Of a DNA stretch of 64,000 nt, positions 23,418 to 33,296 are shown in pieces. Numbering within the stretch: position 1 is the stretch's first letter; every line of letters starts with the position of its first letter. Source of the stretch: Portibacter marinus (GTDB lineage Bacteria > Bacteroidota > Bacteroidia > Chitinophagales > Saprospiraceae); contig NZ_JAJNKB010000001.1 of NCBI RefSeq assembly GCF_021533195.1, forward strand, positions 62,001-126,000. The letters are read 5' to 3'. The notes below the pieces were generated by a model. That model was not told the DNA's origin, did no database searches, and worked only from the letters and a program-made list of their open reading frames with translations. Position numbers and translations under genes: made by a program.

Positions 23418-26240
23418 ATGAGGATTGCAATTTTGTATATGATTGCTCTAATCATCAGCCTCGGTACTTTAGATGCTCAATCCTGTGAGCGGTATATCAA
23501 GGACAATAGTTTATTGGGTCAACTTCAGATCTTAAAAACCACTTCTGAGAAAATTGTGTCCAGGGGAAATTATTCCTACTTGTTTGCCTTCGAAACTACA
23601 GATCAAAACATATATGTTAAAATGATCTCTGACAATGGTGGAATTTTGAATGAAGGTGATGAAATCATCTTAATTGATGCCAATAAAGATCGGAGACGGT
23701 TTAGATTTAGTGGTCAAGCCAAAAGAACCAGTCGCGGAAACATTCCCATATACGAAAACTACTTTAAAATTTCAATTGCTGACCTGAAAAAATTCGCAAC
23801 GATCAGGATCAGCGTTCTTTATGTACAAAACAATATCAGCAATGACTGGCGAAAGCTTTCACTACCAGCCAATTACCAGGCTAATCTGCTGCAATTGGCC
23901 GCATGTTTTTTATCAGAATTGAACGAATCCAATATCAATGACTTGGTTCCGTCTACCAATTTAACTACTTCAACTTCAAATAATGCAAAACAAGTTAATT
24001 TCTCCGAGTTCAGCGATACCGAACTTTCGAGCCTCAGAGGAGACCTCGAAGAGGTCAAGCAGCTAATGAGAGAACAGATTGCAGAAGAAAGGAATCGGGC
24101 AGATAAAATCAAAGCCCAAATCAATGAAAAAGTGGCCTTAGCTTATGAAAATTCCAATAAGAAGAAAAAAGAACTCGCCAATGAAGTTTTAGCAGAACGT
24201 AAGAAAGCCAACGAGGAAATCGAATCTATTCGTCGGGAAAATCAAGAATACCTTTTACAGGAGAAGTCAAAAGCAATGTCTGAAATTGAGAAAATTCTTG
24301 AAAGTGTTAATCTAGCCAGACAAAATGCAGCAGAAGAGATTTCGGAAATCAAATTGAGATCAGCAGAAAAAATAGCCCAAATCAGGAAAGAGACGGAAGA
24401 AGAATTATTGAGAATTAATAAAGCCTTGGAAGAATCTAAATTAGAATATGCTGATAACATCTCCTTGTCACGGGAAAAATACAATTCAGAAGTAAAGAAA
24501 ATCAGACAAGAACTGGAGCAAAGTTTGACTGAATATCGCGAAAAAATAAATGAACGAAAAGAACTTTCTGCTCAGGAAATTTCTACGGAAAAGCAAAAGT
24601 CCTTAGATCAACTTATTAAGATACAAGAGGAGAATGCACTTGCAGTTGCAAAAGCCAGAGAAAATGCAGCCATCGCCAAGGAAAGAATAGAGATGGATCT
24701 CGCGGAACTTAGGCGTAAAATTTCTGAAGAGAAGGCACTGATCCAGACACAGAACCTGGAAGAGATTTCTAAATTAAGAGAAGCCAACAATGCAGCCAAG
24801 GAAAAACTTAATCTTGATTTCATAGAGGCTAAAAAAGTTGCAAGCAATAATATCAGTGCATTACAAGCTAATGTAGAACAACAGCAACAGGATGCAGCTG
24901 AAAGAATTCAAAAACTTCGTGAAAGCACCAGAATCGCTATTGAAGAAATCAATAGTGCTCTTCAGCAAAAGCTACAATCCACTGCTGAGATCGAGCAAAA
25001 GAAACTACAGGAAGTAGAACAGGAATACGCCAGAAAGCAAGAGGCTTTCGCCAGGGAAATAGAGAAATTGAACCAATCCCTTGCAGCCAGGAAGGAATTG
25101 GCCGAAGCAGAAGAGGAAAGACTTCAGCGGGAAGCCATGGAGGAATTGAAAGAGATTCGAAACAAAGCAAATGAAGCGATTACTAAAGCAAGGAATGCCT
25201 CTCAGTCTGAACTCCAAAGACTCAACGAAGCCCTAGAAGGTGAAAAACAACAGTATTCTCAAAAGATCACCTCTAATAAAAAAGCCGCAACGGAGGCATT
25301 GCAGAAAATAGAGGAAGAGAAACAGAAAGCCATTGCCCTATCTCAAAAAGAATTACAAGACTCTAAGGAGGATACTTATGAGAGATTGAAATTAACGCAC
25401 GAAGAGGCCAATCAAAGGATCCAGGAAGTCAAAGAAAAGAATGCCAGAGAAATCGCTGATTTAAAGACCAATGCTGAAAACGAGAAATCGAGGATACAGG
25501 AGTCAATCCTTGAGGAAAGAAAATCAGGAGCAGAAACTTTGAAATCCATAAAAACGGAAAATGAAGAAAAAATATTAGAAGCTAAGATCAGCTACAATAA
25601 TGAGTTAAAGAAATTGAGCGAAGAATTTAATGATACCAAAAATCAAATCGCCAAAGATCTTAAAATAGCTAAAGAGTCAGCCGCACAGGAAATATACGAA
25701 GCCGAAAAAAGAGTACAGGAATCAAAACGCAGCGCTGATGCACAGGTCAAATCGGCACAAACTGAAGCCGCTCAAAAAATAAATACCATTACCAATGAAA
25801 GTGCAAATGAAATAGCGATCATAAACCAACAAGCTAATACTGCTATCGAAGCTGCTAACCAGTTGAAGGACGAAGAATTGAGCAAAATACAACAAGAAAT
25901 AATGCAAATTAGAAAGAAAGGCAATGAAGAAATCGCTCAGTTGAGACTTCAGCAGGAAAGAGAAATGGAAGATATTCGCAATGAAAGCTATAAGCAGAAA
26001 CAACAATATATAGCCAATGCGGAAAAAGCTCGAGAGGAGAATAATCAAGAAAATGAAGCACTGAGAGAAGAATATACTACACAAATATACGAAGCACAAA
26101 AGAACGCATCCGAAACTGTGCAGAAAATAAAGGAAGAAACGCAGCTGGTTATTCAATCTAAAGAGGAGCAAATATCTGAATTAGAGAAAAAAATTAAGGA
26201 CCTGGAAGACAAGCTTAAAAAACTTGAAAAAGGCAATTAA
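23418..26240 (+). CDS. Large exported coiled-coil protein, unknown function
   Basis: 940 residues from the ATG at 23418 (an ATG at 23409 adds three). Signal peptide about 1-20 (MRIAILYMIALIISLGTLDAQ). Residues about 21-165 are a predicted beta domain with no recognised family; about 170-190 is a Ser/Thr/Asn-rich linker; from about 195 to the end is an almost unbroken Glu/Lys/Ala/Gln-rich coiled coil of about 740 residues with no proline. There is no T9SS sorting domain and no C-terminal membrane segment. Located between pyrB and a TlpA-like gene on the same strand, 80 bases after pyrB. Periplasmic scaffold or filament is a guess. Confidence 0.75.
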   Translation: MRIAILYMIALIISLGTLDAQSCERYIKDNSLLGQLQILKTTSEKIVSRGNYSYLFAFETTDQNIYVKMISDNGGILNEGDEIILIDANKDRRRFRFSGQAKRTSRGNIPIYENYFKISIADLKKFATIRISVLYVQNNISNDWRKLSLPANYQANLLQLAACFLSELNESNINDLVPSTNLTTSTSNNAKQVNFSEFSDTELSSLRGDLEEVKQLMREQIAEERNRADKIKAQINEKVALAYENSNKKKKELANEVLAERKKANEEIESIRRENQEYLLQEKSKAMSEIEKILESVNLARQNAAEEISEIKLRSAEKIAQIRKETEEELLRINKALEESKLEYADNISLSREKYNSEVKKIRQELEQSLTEYREKINERKELSAQEISTEKQKSLDQLIKIQEENALAVAKARENAAIAKERIEMDLAELRRKISEEKALIQTQNLEEISKLREANNAAKEKLNLDFIEAKKVASNNISALQANVEQQQQDAAERIQKLRESTRIAIEEINSALQQKLQSTAEIEQKKLQEVEQEYARKQEAFAREIEKLNQSLAARKELAEAEEERLQREAMEELKEIRNKANEAITKARNASQSELQRLNEALEGEKQQYSQKITSNKKAATEALQKIEEEKQKAIALSQKELQDSKEDTYERLKLTHEEANQRIQEVKEKNAREIADLKTNAENEKSRIQESILEERKSGAETLKSIKTENEEKILEAKISYNNELKKLSEEFNDTKNQIAKDLKIAKESAAQEIYEAEKRVQESKRSADAQVKSAQTEAAQKINTITNESANEIAIINQQANTAIEAANQLKDEELSKIQQEIMQIRKKGNEEIAQLRLQQEREMEDIRNESYKQKQQYIANAEKAREENNQENEALREEYTTQIYEAQKNASETVQKIKEETQLVIQSKEEQISELEKKIKDLEDKLKKLEKGN

Positions 26241-26284
26241 CGTTAATGATTTCATAAGACATTAACCGTTTGATCGCTTTCTAT

Positions 26285-26292
26285 TATCTTTG
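26285..26292 (+). promoter_or_regulatory. -7 promoter element of the TlpA-like gene
   Basis: TATCTTTG, an exact match to TANNTTTG, 19 bases before the ATG at 26312. It lies downstream of a possible TTG start at 26270 and so argues against that start. Confidence 0.6.
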
Positions 26293-26311
26293 CGTTTTGT
26301 TTATAAAACGT

Positions 26312-27787
26312 ATGTTTTACATTAAATTTTTGGGAATGAGATATTTAGAAGTTGGAGCTTCAATCATTTTTTTTCTTATCTGTAATATTATTACAGCTCA
26401 AAACTCAGATCAAAGATCTATTACCATTACTTCTCCAAACTATGATAAGGAGTATGTAATCCTTGGTTATTATTATGGCGACCGCCAATTGGTACTGGAT
26501 ACCGTCAAAAGAAACGACAAAAATGAATTTGCTTATCAAAGTGAAGGTGCGCTTGACGAGGGTGTCTATTTACTTTTATTAAGCCCTAATAATCGATTTA
26601 TTCAATTTTTAGTCAATAAGGGAGAGGGTAACCTTGACATACAAGTGGACACTGCTGATCTGGCTAAACCTATCATCAAAAATTCTCCTGACAACCAGCT
26701 TTTCCTGGACTACATTGCTTTTTTGAATGAGAAAGGAAGGGAAAATGAAAAATTGGCTTCTGACATTAATGCTGCGAAAGAAGCGGGGGAAAGTACTGCG
26801 GTTTTGGAAGAAAAAAGAAAAACACTTGACCAACAAGTGAAGGACTACCAGAGAAATATTATTGAAAATCATCCCGAAACGGTTACTTCAAAATTGATTT
26901 CATCCACTTTAGATGTGACCATGCCTGAATTTACAGGATCAGACGAGGAAGTAAAATCAAAACAATACTACTACTATAAAAGTCATTACTTTGATAACAT
27001 TGATTTGAGCAACGCCATTTACCTCAGGACACCTTTCCTACATAATAAGATCGATAATTATATTAATAAGTTGACCCCGCAGGTGCCTGATAGTATTAAT
27101 GTGGCCCTCACTACCCTTCTTGACATGATGGAACCTGCTGAGGAGACCTATAAGTTTTACTTAAGCTACTTTTTAAATACCTATGCCCGGTCAAAGGTCG
27201 TAGGACAGGATGGTGTGTATGTTTACCTGGTTGATAATTATTATGCAAAGGGTAAAGCTGATTGGGTTGAAGATGATCAATTGCAAAAAATTATTGCTGA
27301 AGCCAATAAGATAAAACCGACCTTGATAGGTAAGCAAGCGCAGGATATAACAGTTTACCGAAGAGACAAAACACCGATTTCTTTATCAGATATCGATTCA
27401 AAGTATTTGATTTTATATTTCTGGGCTCCGGATTGTGGGCATTGCAAGAAAGCCACTCCTCATGTCATCGATTACTACAATAAAGTGAAGGACTCTTTAG
27501 ACATTGAGGTCTTAGCTGTTTGTACCAAATTAAGAGATAAAGAACCAGATTGCTGGGAAGGTGTAGACGAAAAAGGAATGGATTTATGGATCAATGCCTC
27601 AGATGCCAATCACCTTAGCAGATTTAAAATTAAATACAATGTTCAGCAAACGCCATCCATTTTTATTTTAAATGAAGATCGAGAAATTGTGATGAAGAAA
27701 ATAGGCGCTGAATATCTGGATGAAGTCATGCAGGAGATTGTCAGAATTGACAACATAAAAGCAACCGACACCCAGTTAGAAAAATAA
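26312..27787 (+). CDS. TlpA-like thiol-disulfide protein with N-terminal DUF4369/DUF5106-like region
   Basis: 491 residues from 26312; the ATG at 26336 (MRYLEVGAS) is an alternative. Signal peptide ends near IITAQ. A DUF4369-like beta sandwich (about 20-110, ITITSPNYDKEYVILGYYYG) and a helical middle region (about 120-340) precede a thioredoxin fold with active site WAPDCGHCKK (CGHC) and the cis-proline loop QQTPSIFIL. It should act in the periplasm on disulfides or as a reductase for apocytochrome c or other thiols. Family role in Bacteroidota is mostly unknown. Confidence 0.85.
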   Translation: MFYIKFLGMRYLEVGASIIFFLICNIITAQNSDQRSITITSPNYDKEYVILGYYYGDRQLVLDTVKRNDKNEFAYQSEGALDEGVYLLLLSPNNRFIQFLVNKGEGNLDIQVDTADLAKPIIKNSPDNQLFLDYIAFLNEKGRENEKLASDINAAKEAGESTAVLEEKRKTLDQQVKDYQRNIIENHPETVTSKLISSTLDVTMPEFTGSDEEVKSKQYYYYKSHYFDNIDLSNAIYLRTPFLHNKIDNYINKLTPQVPDSINVALTTLLDMMEPAEETYKFYLSYFLNTYARSKVVGQDGVYVYLVDNYYAKGKADWVEDDQLQKIIAEANKIKPTLIGKQAQDITVYRRDKTPISLSDIDSKYLILYFWAPDCGHCKKATPHVIDYYNKVKDSLDIEVLAVCTKLRDKEPDCWEGVDEKGMDLWINASDANHLSRFKIKYNVQQTPSIFILNEDREIVMKKIGAEYLDEVMQEIVRIDNIKATDTQLEK

Positions 27788-27796
27788 GTAGAACTT

Positions 27797-29452
27797 TTAT
27801 TTCTTTTTCCAGCTACTTTTTAAAGTAACTGTTCTATTAAATATCTTCTTGTCAGGAGTTGCGTCCGGATCCAGGGTGAAGTAGGCATTTCTCATAAACT
27901 GAAAGTACTGCCCCACCTTTGCTTTATCTAACGCAGGTTCCATGTATGCTTTCTTAATGACCATCGAGTCCTTATTATAGAAATCCAAAAAGTCTCGATC
28001 CTCATGTCCATCAGGTGTTGGATCGGTAAACAAATGATCTAAAAGCCTCAACTCACATTCCTTTGCATGAGCAATTGATACATAGTGCAAGGTACCTTTT
28101 GCCCTGACACCGGAAGTATCCTCTCCTGATTTACTATTTTCATAGTAAGTACAATACACTTCTTCGATCTCACCAGAAGCCTCATTCATTTTATAATCTT
28201 CACAATGCAATATGTATCCATTTTTCAATCGAACATCCCTTCCTGGACCCATTCTGAAAAACTTTTTAGGTGGATCTATCATAAAATCCGCTTTTTCAAT
28301 ATAGATTTCTCTTGAGAAAGGAATCATTCGAGTCTTCGAGTTATCATCCTCAGGATTATTAATGGCCTCTATTTCTTCCGTCTTCCCTTCTGGATAATTG
28401 GTGATGATCACTTTCAATGGATCAATAACTACATGGACTCGATTAGAAATCCTATTCAATTCGTCTCTGACGCAGGATTCAAGAAGTTCCATTTCGATCA
28501 GGTTTTCTCGCTTGGCTACACCTGCCTTGTCGCAAAAAACGCGCAAAGCTTTAGGCGGATAACCTTTTCGGCGCATTCCGGCCAGTGTGGGCATTCGGGC
28601 ATCATCCCATCCACTTACCAAACCCTCCTCCACTAATTTGAGCAGTTTTCTTTTACTGGTAATCATATATTCCACATTCATTCTGGCAAACTCAATTTGC
28701 CTGGATGGATAGATTCCCAATTTGTCGATGAACCAATTATAGAGGGGTCGATGGTGAATAAACTCCAAACTACACAGAGAATGGGTGATGTGCTCAATAG
28801 CGTCTGATTGTCCATGCGCAAAATCATACATAGGATAAATGCACCAGGCATCACCTGTCCGATGATGACCAGCATGTTTGATACGATACATCACAGGATC
28901 ACGCATCAGCATATTCGGTGAGGACATGTCTATTTTAGCTCTCAAAACCTTCGATCCATCAGGAAAGACTCCTGCTTTCATTTCTTGGAAAAGCTTCAAA
29001 TTCTCTTCAACACTTCTTTTCCGATAGGGACTATCCACTCCTGGTTGGGTCGGCGTGCCTTTCATCTCCGCTATCTCTTCTGGCGTAGAGTCATCTACAT
29101 ATGCGTATCCATCTTTGATCAGTTGCAAAGCAAATTCATACAATTGGCCAAAATAATCTGAAGCGAAATAAAGACGGTTTTCCCAGTCAAAACCTAACCA
29201 CTTGATGTCTCTTTGAATGGCATCAACATACATGGTCTCTTCTGTTTCCGGATTAGTATCGTCAAATCTCAGATTCGTGATTCCTCCGTACTTTTCAGCC
29301 GTTTCAAAATTAATACAGATAGCCTTAGTATGGCCAATGTGTAAAAAGCCATTTGGTTCAGGCGGAAATCTCGTGTGCACATGACCATTATGCTTGCCTG
29401 AGGCAATATCTTCTTCAACAATTTGCTCTATAAAATTCAATGATTCTGCCAT
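27797..29452 (-). CDS. glnS: Glutaminyl-tRNA synthetase
   Basis: Class I aminoacyl-tRNA synthetase charging tRNA-Gln. The HIGH motif is in PPEPNGFLHIGHTKAI (30-45), the KMSKS equivalent is ITSKRKLL, and DDTNPETE follows in the acceptor region. 551 residues, as usual, including the C-terminal anticodon-binding beta-barrels. Begins 5 bases after argS and is probably cotranscribed. Interesting alongside gatC in the same window: GatCAB would then serve tRNA-Asn, or be partly redundant for Gln. Confidence 0.96.
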   Translation of the reverse strand: MAESLNFIEQIVEEDIASGKHNGHVHTRFPPEPNGFLHIGHTKAICINFETAEKYGGITNLRFDDTNPETEETMYVDAIQRDIKWLGFDWENRLYFASDYFGQLYEFALQLIKDGYAYVDDSTPEEIAEMKGTPTQPGVDSPYRKRSVEENLKLFQEMKAGVFPDGSKVLRAKIDMSSPNMLMRDPVMYRIKHAGHHRTGDAWCIYPMYDFAHGQSDAIEHITHSLCSLEFIHHRPLYNWFIDKLGIYPSRQIEFARMNVEYMITSKRKLLKLVEEGLVSGWDDARMPTLAGMRRKGYPPKALRVFCDKAGVAKRENLIEMELLESCVRDELNRISNRVHVVIDPLKVIITNYPEGKTEEIEAINNPEDDNSKTRMIPFSREIYIEKADFMIDPPKKFFRMGPGRDVRLKNGYILHCEDYKMNEASGEIEEVYCTYYENSKSGEDTSGVRAKGTLHYVSIAHAKECELRLLDHLFTDPTPDGHEDRDFLDFYNKDSMVIKKAYMEPALDKAKVGQYFQFMRNAYFTLDPDATPDKKIFNRTVTLKSSWKKK

Positions 29453-29457
29453 ACTTT

Positions 29458-31302
29458 TTACATTCTGGAAGGCATTTCTATTCCTAGTAAATGCATTCCT
29501 GATTTTAAAACTTTTGCCACAGATTTACTTAATTTCAATCTGAAAACTTTTGCCACTTCGGTTTCTGCGCTCAAAATTCTTAGATCATGCCAAAACCTGT
29601 GATACAACTTGGCCAAGGCATAACAATAATTGGCCAAATTAGAGGGATCCAGCTGCTCAGCTGCCTCTGTAACGACTTGAGGAAATTGAGACATCGTTCG
29701 AATTAAGTCGACTTCAAGATCTTCTAATTCCTTATATTCTGCGTCGCTTACATGCTCAATGCCATCACTTTTTCGTAGTACGGATTGAATTCTGACATAG
29801 GCATTCTGTATATAGGGCCCAGTCTGACCTTGCATGTCTACGCTTTCCTTAGGGTCAAAGATCATGCGTTTTTTAGGACTTACTTTGATGATGAAAAACT
29901 TTAAAGCTGCCAGCCCTATTTTTCTAAAGATCTCATTTCGTTCCTCTGCCGTTACACCTTCTATTTCCCCTCTTGATTCGGAGCTTTCTCGGGCTTCTTT
30001 GATCACATCTGCGATCAGATCATCAGCATCGACAACCGTTCCTTCCCGGGACTTCATTTTACCAGTCGGTAAATCGACCATTCCATAAGAAAGGTGGAAT
30101 AACTCATCAGCATAAGGTTCCTCTAACTTCTTGAGTATGGCGAATAATGCTTTAAAGTGATAGTCTTGCTCGTCTCCGACAACATAAACCATTCGATTAA
30201 CCTCATGGTCTTTATTTCTTATTTGAGCAGTACCTAAGTCTTGTGTCATGTATACAGACGTCCCGTCAGAACGAAGTACCAATTTTCTATCCATGCCTAC
30301 ATCTTCCAGGTCCACCCAAACACTTCCATCATCTTCTTTGTAAAAAACACCCTTTTTCAAGCCCTCCGCAATGAGTACTTTACCCAGTTTATAAGTGTCA
30401 GATTCGTAGTAGATATGGTCAAAGTGAACACCCAAATTTTCGTACGTTTCATTGAATCCGTCATATACCCATCCGTTCATCTTTTGCCACAGTGCGATCA
30501 CTTCTTCATCCGCACTCTCCCATTTCAAAAGCATATCTTTGGCATGCTTACCTAATACACTATATTCATTAAAATAGGTATTCTTATATCTGGAGAAGAA
30601 ATACTCCTCTTTTTCACCTACTTTCCTATGGTCTTCATAAATCTTTTTAGCAGCTGCTGTATCCTGCCAAGTCTTATACTCTTTTCTGAATTCCTTTTCG
30701 AAACGCACATAGTATTCACCGATCAAATGATCACCTTTCTTGTCTGCCTCTTCCGGTGATTTACCATCTCCAAAATATTGGTAGGATACCATTGACTTGC
30801 ATATGGCTATGCCCCGATCGTTGACAATCTGAGTTTTCACGACATCATATCCGGCCGCCTCTAAAAGTTGAGCACTGGACCATCCTAGTAATATATTTCT
30901 GATATGCCCAAGATGCAGCGGTTTATTAGTATTAGGCGACGAAAATTCCACCAACACCTTTTTTCCATTTTTTGATGTCCTCCCAAAATCTTTATCTGTT
31001 AATATTTTTTGGAGCTCTCCTTTCCAGAAACGCTTCTCAAAAGTAAGATTCAAGAAACCTTTGATGACATTAAAAGATGATATAAAGTCATGACTTCGGA
31101 CCAATTCCTGACCCAATTCATCTGCTATCTTCGGTGGAGGCATTTTAAGTGCCTTTGTAAATGGAAAAACGACCACTGTGTAATCTCCCTCAAACTCCGA
31201 ACGGGTTTCATTGATTAAAACCTCTTCAGCTGGATGGTCGTAATCATATTTTTCCTTTAGCACAGTACTAACTGCTGCTTTTATTTCATCAATTGCACTC
31301 AT
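29458..31302 (-). CDS. argS: Arginyl-tRNA synthetase
   Basis: 614 residues. N-terminal Add-1 domain (about 1-115), class I catalytic core with the HIGH motif in SSPNTNKPLHLGHIRN, a KMSKS equivalent KMKSREGT, and a C-terminal DALR anticodon domain (about 490-614). ATG at 31302 lies 7 bases after TAAATTTG. First gene of argS-glnS. Confidence 0.96.
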   Translation of the reverse strand: MSAIDEIKAAVSTVLKEKYDYDHPAEEVLINETRSEFEGDYTVVVFPFTKALKMPPPKIADELGQELVRSHDFISSFNVIKGFLNLTFEKRFWKGELQKILTDKDFGRTSKNGKKVLVEFSSPNTNKPLHLGHIRNILLGWSSAQLLEAAGYDVVKTQIVNDRGIAICKSMVSYQYFGDGKSPEEADKKGDHLIGEYYVRFEKEFRKEYKTWQDTAAAKKIYEDHRKVGEKEEYFFSRYKNTYFNEYSVLGKHAKDMLLKWESADEEVIALWQKMNGWVYDGFNETYENLGVHFDHIYYESDTYKLGKVLIAEGLKKGVFYKEDDGSVWVDLEDVGMDRKLVLRSDGTSVYMTQDLGTAQIRNKDHEVNRMVYVVGDEQDYHFKALFAILKKLEEPYADELFHLSYGMVDLPTGKMKSREGTVVDADDLIADVIKEARESSESRGEIEGVTAEERNEIFRKIGLAALKFFIIKVSPKKRMIFDPKESVDMQGQTGPYIQNAYVRIQSVLRKSDGIEHVSDAEYKELEDLEVDLIRTMSQFPQVVTEAAEQLDPSNLANYCYALAKLYHRFWHDLRILSAETEVAKVFRLKLSKSVAKVLKSGMHLLGIEMPSRM

Positions 31303-31309
31303 AGACGGC

Positions 31310-31317
31310 CAAATTTA
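31310..31317 (-). promoter_or_regulatory. -7 promoter element of argS-glnS
   Basis: TAAATTTG on the minus strand, an exact match to TANNTTTG, 7 bases before the argS ATG. Confidence 0.6.
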
Positions 31318-31336
31318 ACGCTATATTCTAAATAAG

Positions 31337-31882
31337 CTATTCCTTATGCTGGAAAAAGGCGAAAATTGTGCTGCCATAGTTGCGACTCTTTACAAAGCAG
31401 GGATGATTTTCAAAATTATGGTTGGGATTGTGTTCTAAAACAAATATCCCCTCTTTACTGAGGACTTTCGCCTCAAAGATCTTGTCCGGTATCTCATCTA
31501 AATTTGGAAGTGGATATGGTGGGCCAGCAAAGATATAATCATAGACATCGTTCGTATTTTTTAAAAACTTAAAGACATCTGAGCGGACAATTTGAATATG
31601 CTGTGAGACACCCAGTTCAAGGGCAATTTGATGAACAAATTTGACGGCTGGGCCAAACTTATCTACGTAAGTCACATCCTTACATCCTCTGGATATAAAT
31701 TCATAGCAATGGTTGCCTGTCCCACCAAATAAATCCAGCATTTTAGTCTCTTCAAAATCGATCTCATTCATGAGGATATTGAAAAGTCCTTCTTTCGCAT
31801 AATCAGTGGTAGGTCGTGTAGGCCATTTATTAGCTGGCGGATAGAATTTTCGTCCCTTAAAAGTGCCTGAAATTATTCGCAT
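31337..31882 (-). CDS. rsmD: 16S rRNA (guanine-N2) methyltransferase RsmD family
   Basis: 181 residues, the usual RsmD length. Typical N-terminus MRIISGTFKGRKFYPPA, a SAM-binding motif MLDLFGGTGNHCYEFISRG, and YVDKFGPAVKF. Motif IV, usually [DN]PPY/F, reads FAGPPYPLP here, with Gly replacing the Asp/Asn. Either a lineage variant or altered activity. Stop and start overlap DUF3822 by 10 bases (31873-31882). Confidence 0.88.
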   Translation of the reverse strand: MRIISGTFKGRKFYPPANKWPTRPTTDYAKEGLFNILMNEIDFEETKMLDLFGGTGNHCYEFISRGCKDVTYVDKFGPAVKFVHQIALELGVSQHIQIVRSDVFKFLKNTNDVYDYIFAGPPYPLPNLDEIPDKIFEAKVLSKEGIFVLEHNPNHNFENHPCFVKSRNYGSTIFAFFQHKE

Positions 31883-32652
31883 ACAGCAGCCAGAAATAAA
31901 TCAACTAAGTCCATTTTTTCCTCCATGTTCGTAAAGCCCAGAACCATCTCTCTGACATTTACTACATATTCTTCTACAGTCAGCTTAAAGGAAACGACTT
32001 TTTCTTCCTGCCCATGAAGGTGGAGTACAAAATGGTTTGGATCAAGATTCAACTGATTGAAGGCCAACATCGTAAAATACAAATAATCGTCTGACTGGTT
32101 GACTGCAAATTGATTGTAGAAAATGAAGCGCCCACCCTTTCTCACCAATATGATTATGCTTTCATCAAGTAGATTACAGTAAATACCATCTTTTCTCAAT
32201 CCTTGTATATAGGCTAAACTCAGATGTCGAAATTGGGCTTCTTTTTTCAGTCCCTCAAAAGCATCAAGAAATTCTTTATTGTATGCATGAATGATGTTTA
32301 AATTCTCTTCGCTGCATATTTCCATTTCAATTTCATGATGATAAATTGGAAAACTATTGGCAATCACATCGCCTTCCATTCCATATTGATATTCATTGGC
32401 TGGTATGAATGAAAAGCTGGGTAATTTGCTAAAAATATTAACAGCACTGTAGTAGTGGTTGGCCAGATTTTCTTGTTCAATAATGTTTGCAATTTCACTT
32501 ACAGCATCTTCTCCTAATTGATACTTACACGCCATTTTTAAGTGATTATTGACATCACTTATTGCATAAAAAAAACTGTCCGCATCAAAGATTACGGACA
32601 GTATATTATGGTTATAATTTTTTTCTAATCTGTATTCTGCTATTATTCCCAA
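31873..32652 (-). CDS. DUF3822 family protein
   Basis: 259 residues, no signal or membrane segments. The pattern fits DUF3822, a family restricted to Bacteroidota and usually next to rsmD: an actin/ATPase-like two-lobe layout with FYNQFAVNQSDDYLYFTMLAFNQL (in part) near residue 190-215. Function unknown. It overlaps rsmD downstream and the membrane-anchored protein upstream by 10 bases, so the three form one tight operon. Confidence 0.75.
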   Translation of the reverse strand: MGIIAEYRLEKNYNHNILSVIFDADSFFYAISDVNNHLKMACKYQLGEDAVSEIANIIEQENLANHYYSAVNIFSKLPSFSFIPANEYQYGMEGDVIANSFPIYHHEIEMEICSEENLNIIHAYNKEFLDAFEGLKKEAQFRHLSLAYIQGLRKDGIYCNLLDESIIILVRKGGRFIFYNQFAVNQSDDYLYFTMLAFNQLNLDPNHFVLHLHGQEEKVVSFKLTVEEYVVNVREMVLGFTNMEEKMDLVDLFLAAVCE

Positions 32653-33218
32653 TTTCCTGATAAGCTTGGTGAATTCATGTTACCGAATTTAAGCATAGCT
32701 TGTGGATTATAAGACTTGTCATATTTCGCATATTTCGGGTCTCCAAACCTACCCATGAAAGTATTTCTCGGAGTCCCTACTTCGACAACATTCACTAAAG
32801 TTTGTTGATAAGTCAAGGTATCGGCGTCGATCTTGAAAGTCTCGCCATTCCCAAAGGGAACATATCTTAATGAGTCCAAATTAATGCCCAGTGCCTCTAA
32901 GGTATCAGCAGTGCTATAATAAAGGGTATCCACGGTAAATTCTGCTTCAGGATTATCGGGATCACCTATCACTTTCAACTGAGGAATGTCCTGATTTCTT
33001 AAAACGTAAGCCAGCGTATCAAAATTGGGAGCATACAAACCAGTGATGGTTCTGTATAACTCCTGAGATGTTCTGATATCTTTCAGACGATCCACCACTC
33101 TGGTCTCACGCCTCGTTTTTTCCGCCTGAAATGCGATTGGTTCCTTTACATTATAGTAAAGAAGGTAAGCCAAACCCACGATTCCCAGAATCAGGAGAAT
33201 ATTAAGAATTAGTCGCAT
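32643..33218 (-). CDS. Membrane-anchored protein, pseudopilin-like N-terminus, unknown
   Basis: 191 residues. One N-terminal membrane helix (about 3-23, LILNILLILGIVGLAYLLYY), then a charged helix with RLKDIRTSQELYRTITGLYAPNFDTLAYVL. The helix followed by a Q-x-x-Y-x-x-x-x-G-x-Y-x-x-x-F-D-x-L pattern resembles the body of type II secretion pseudopilins, although the prepilin cleavage Glu5 is absent. First gene of the operon with DUF3822 and rsmD; divergent from tsaD. Confidence 0.65.
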   Translation of the reverse strand: MRLILNILLILGIVGLAYLLYYNVKEPIAFQAEKTRRETRVVDRLKDIRTSQELYRTITGLYAPNFDTLAYVLRNQDIPQLKVIGDPDNPEAEFTVDTLYYSTADTLEALGINLDSLRYVPFGNGETFKIDADTLTYQQTLVNVVEVGTPRNTFMGRFGDPKYAKYDKSYNPQAMLKFGNMNSPSLSGNWE

Positions 33219-33296
33219 AATTTAATCTGTTTTTTCGTTTGTACACTCACAATAATACTATTTTTTATTTAATTCGTACATCTATAAAAATAAAAA

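Noticed and set aside
25722-26171. 149-residue minus-strand frame rich in Phe and Leu
   Set aside because: It is the antisense shadow of the Glu/Lys/Gln-rich coiled-coil gene, whose codons read as Phe/Leu/Ser on the other strand.
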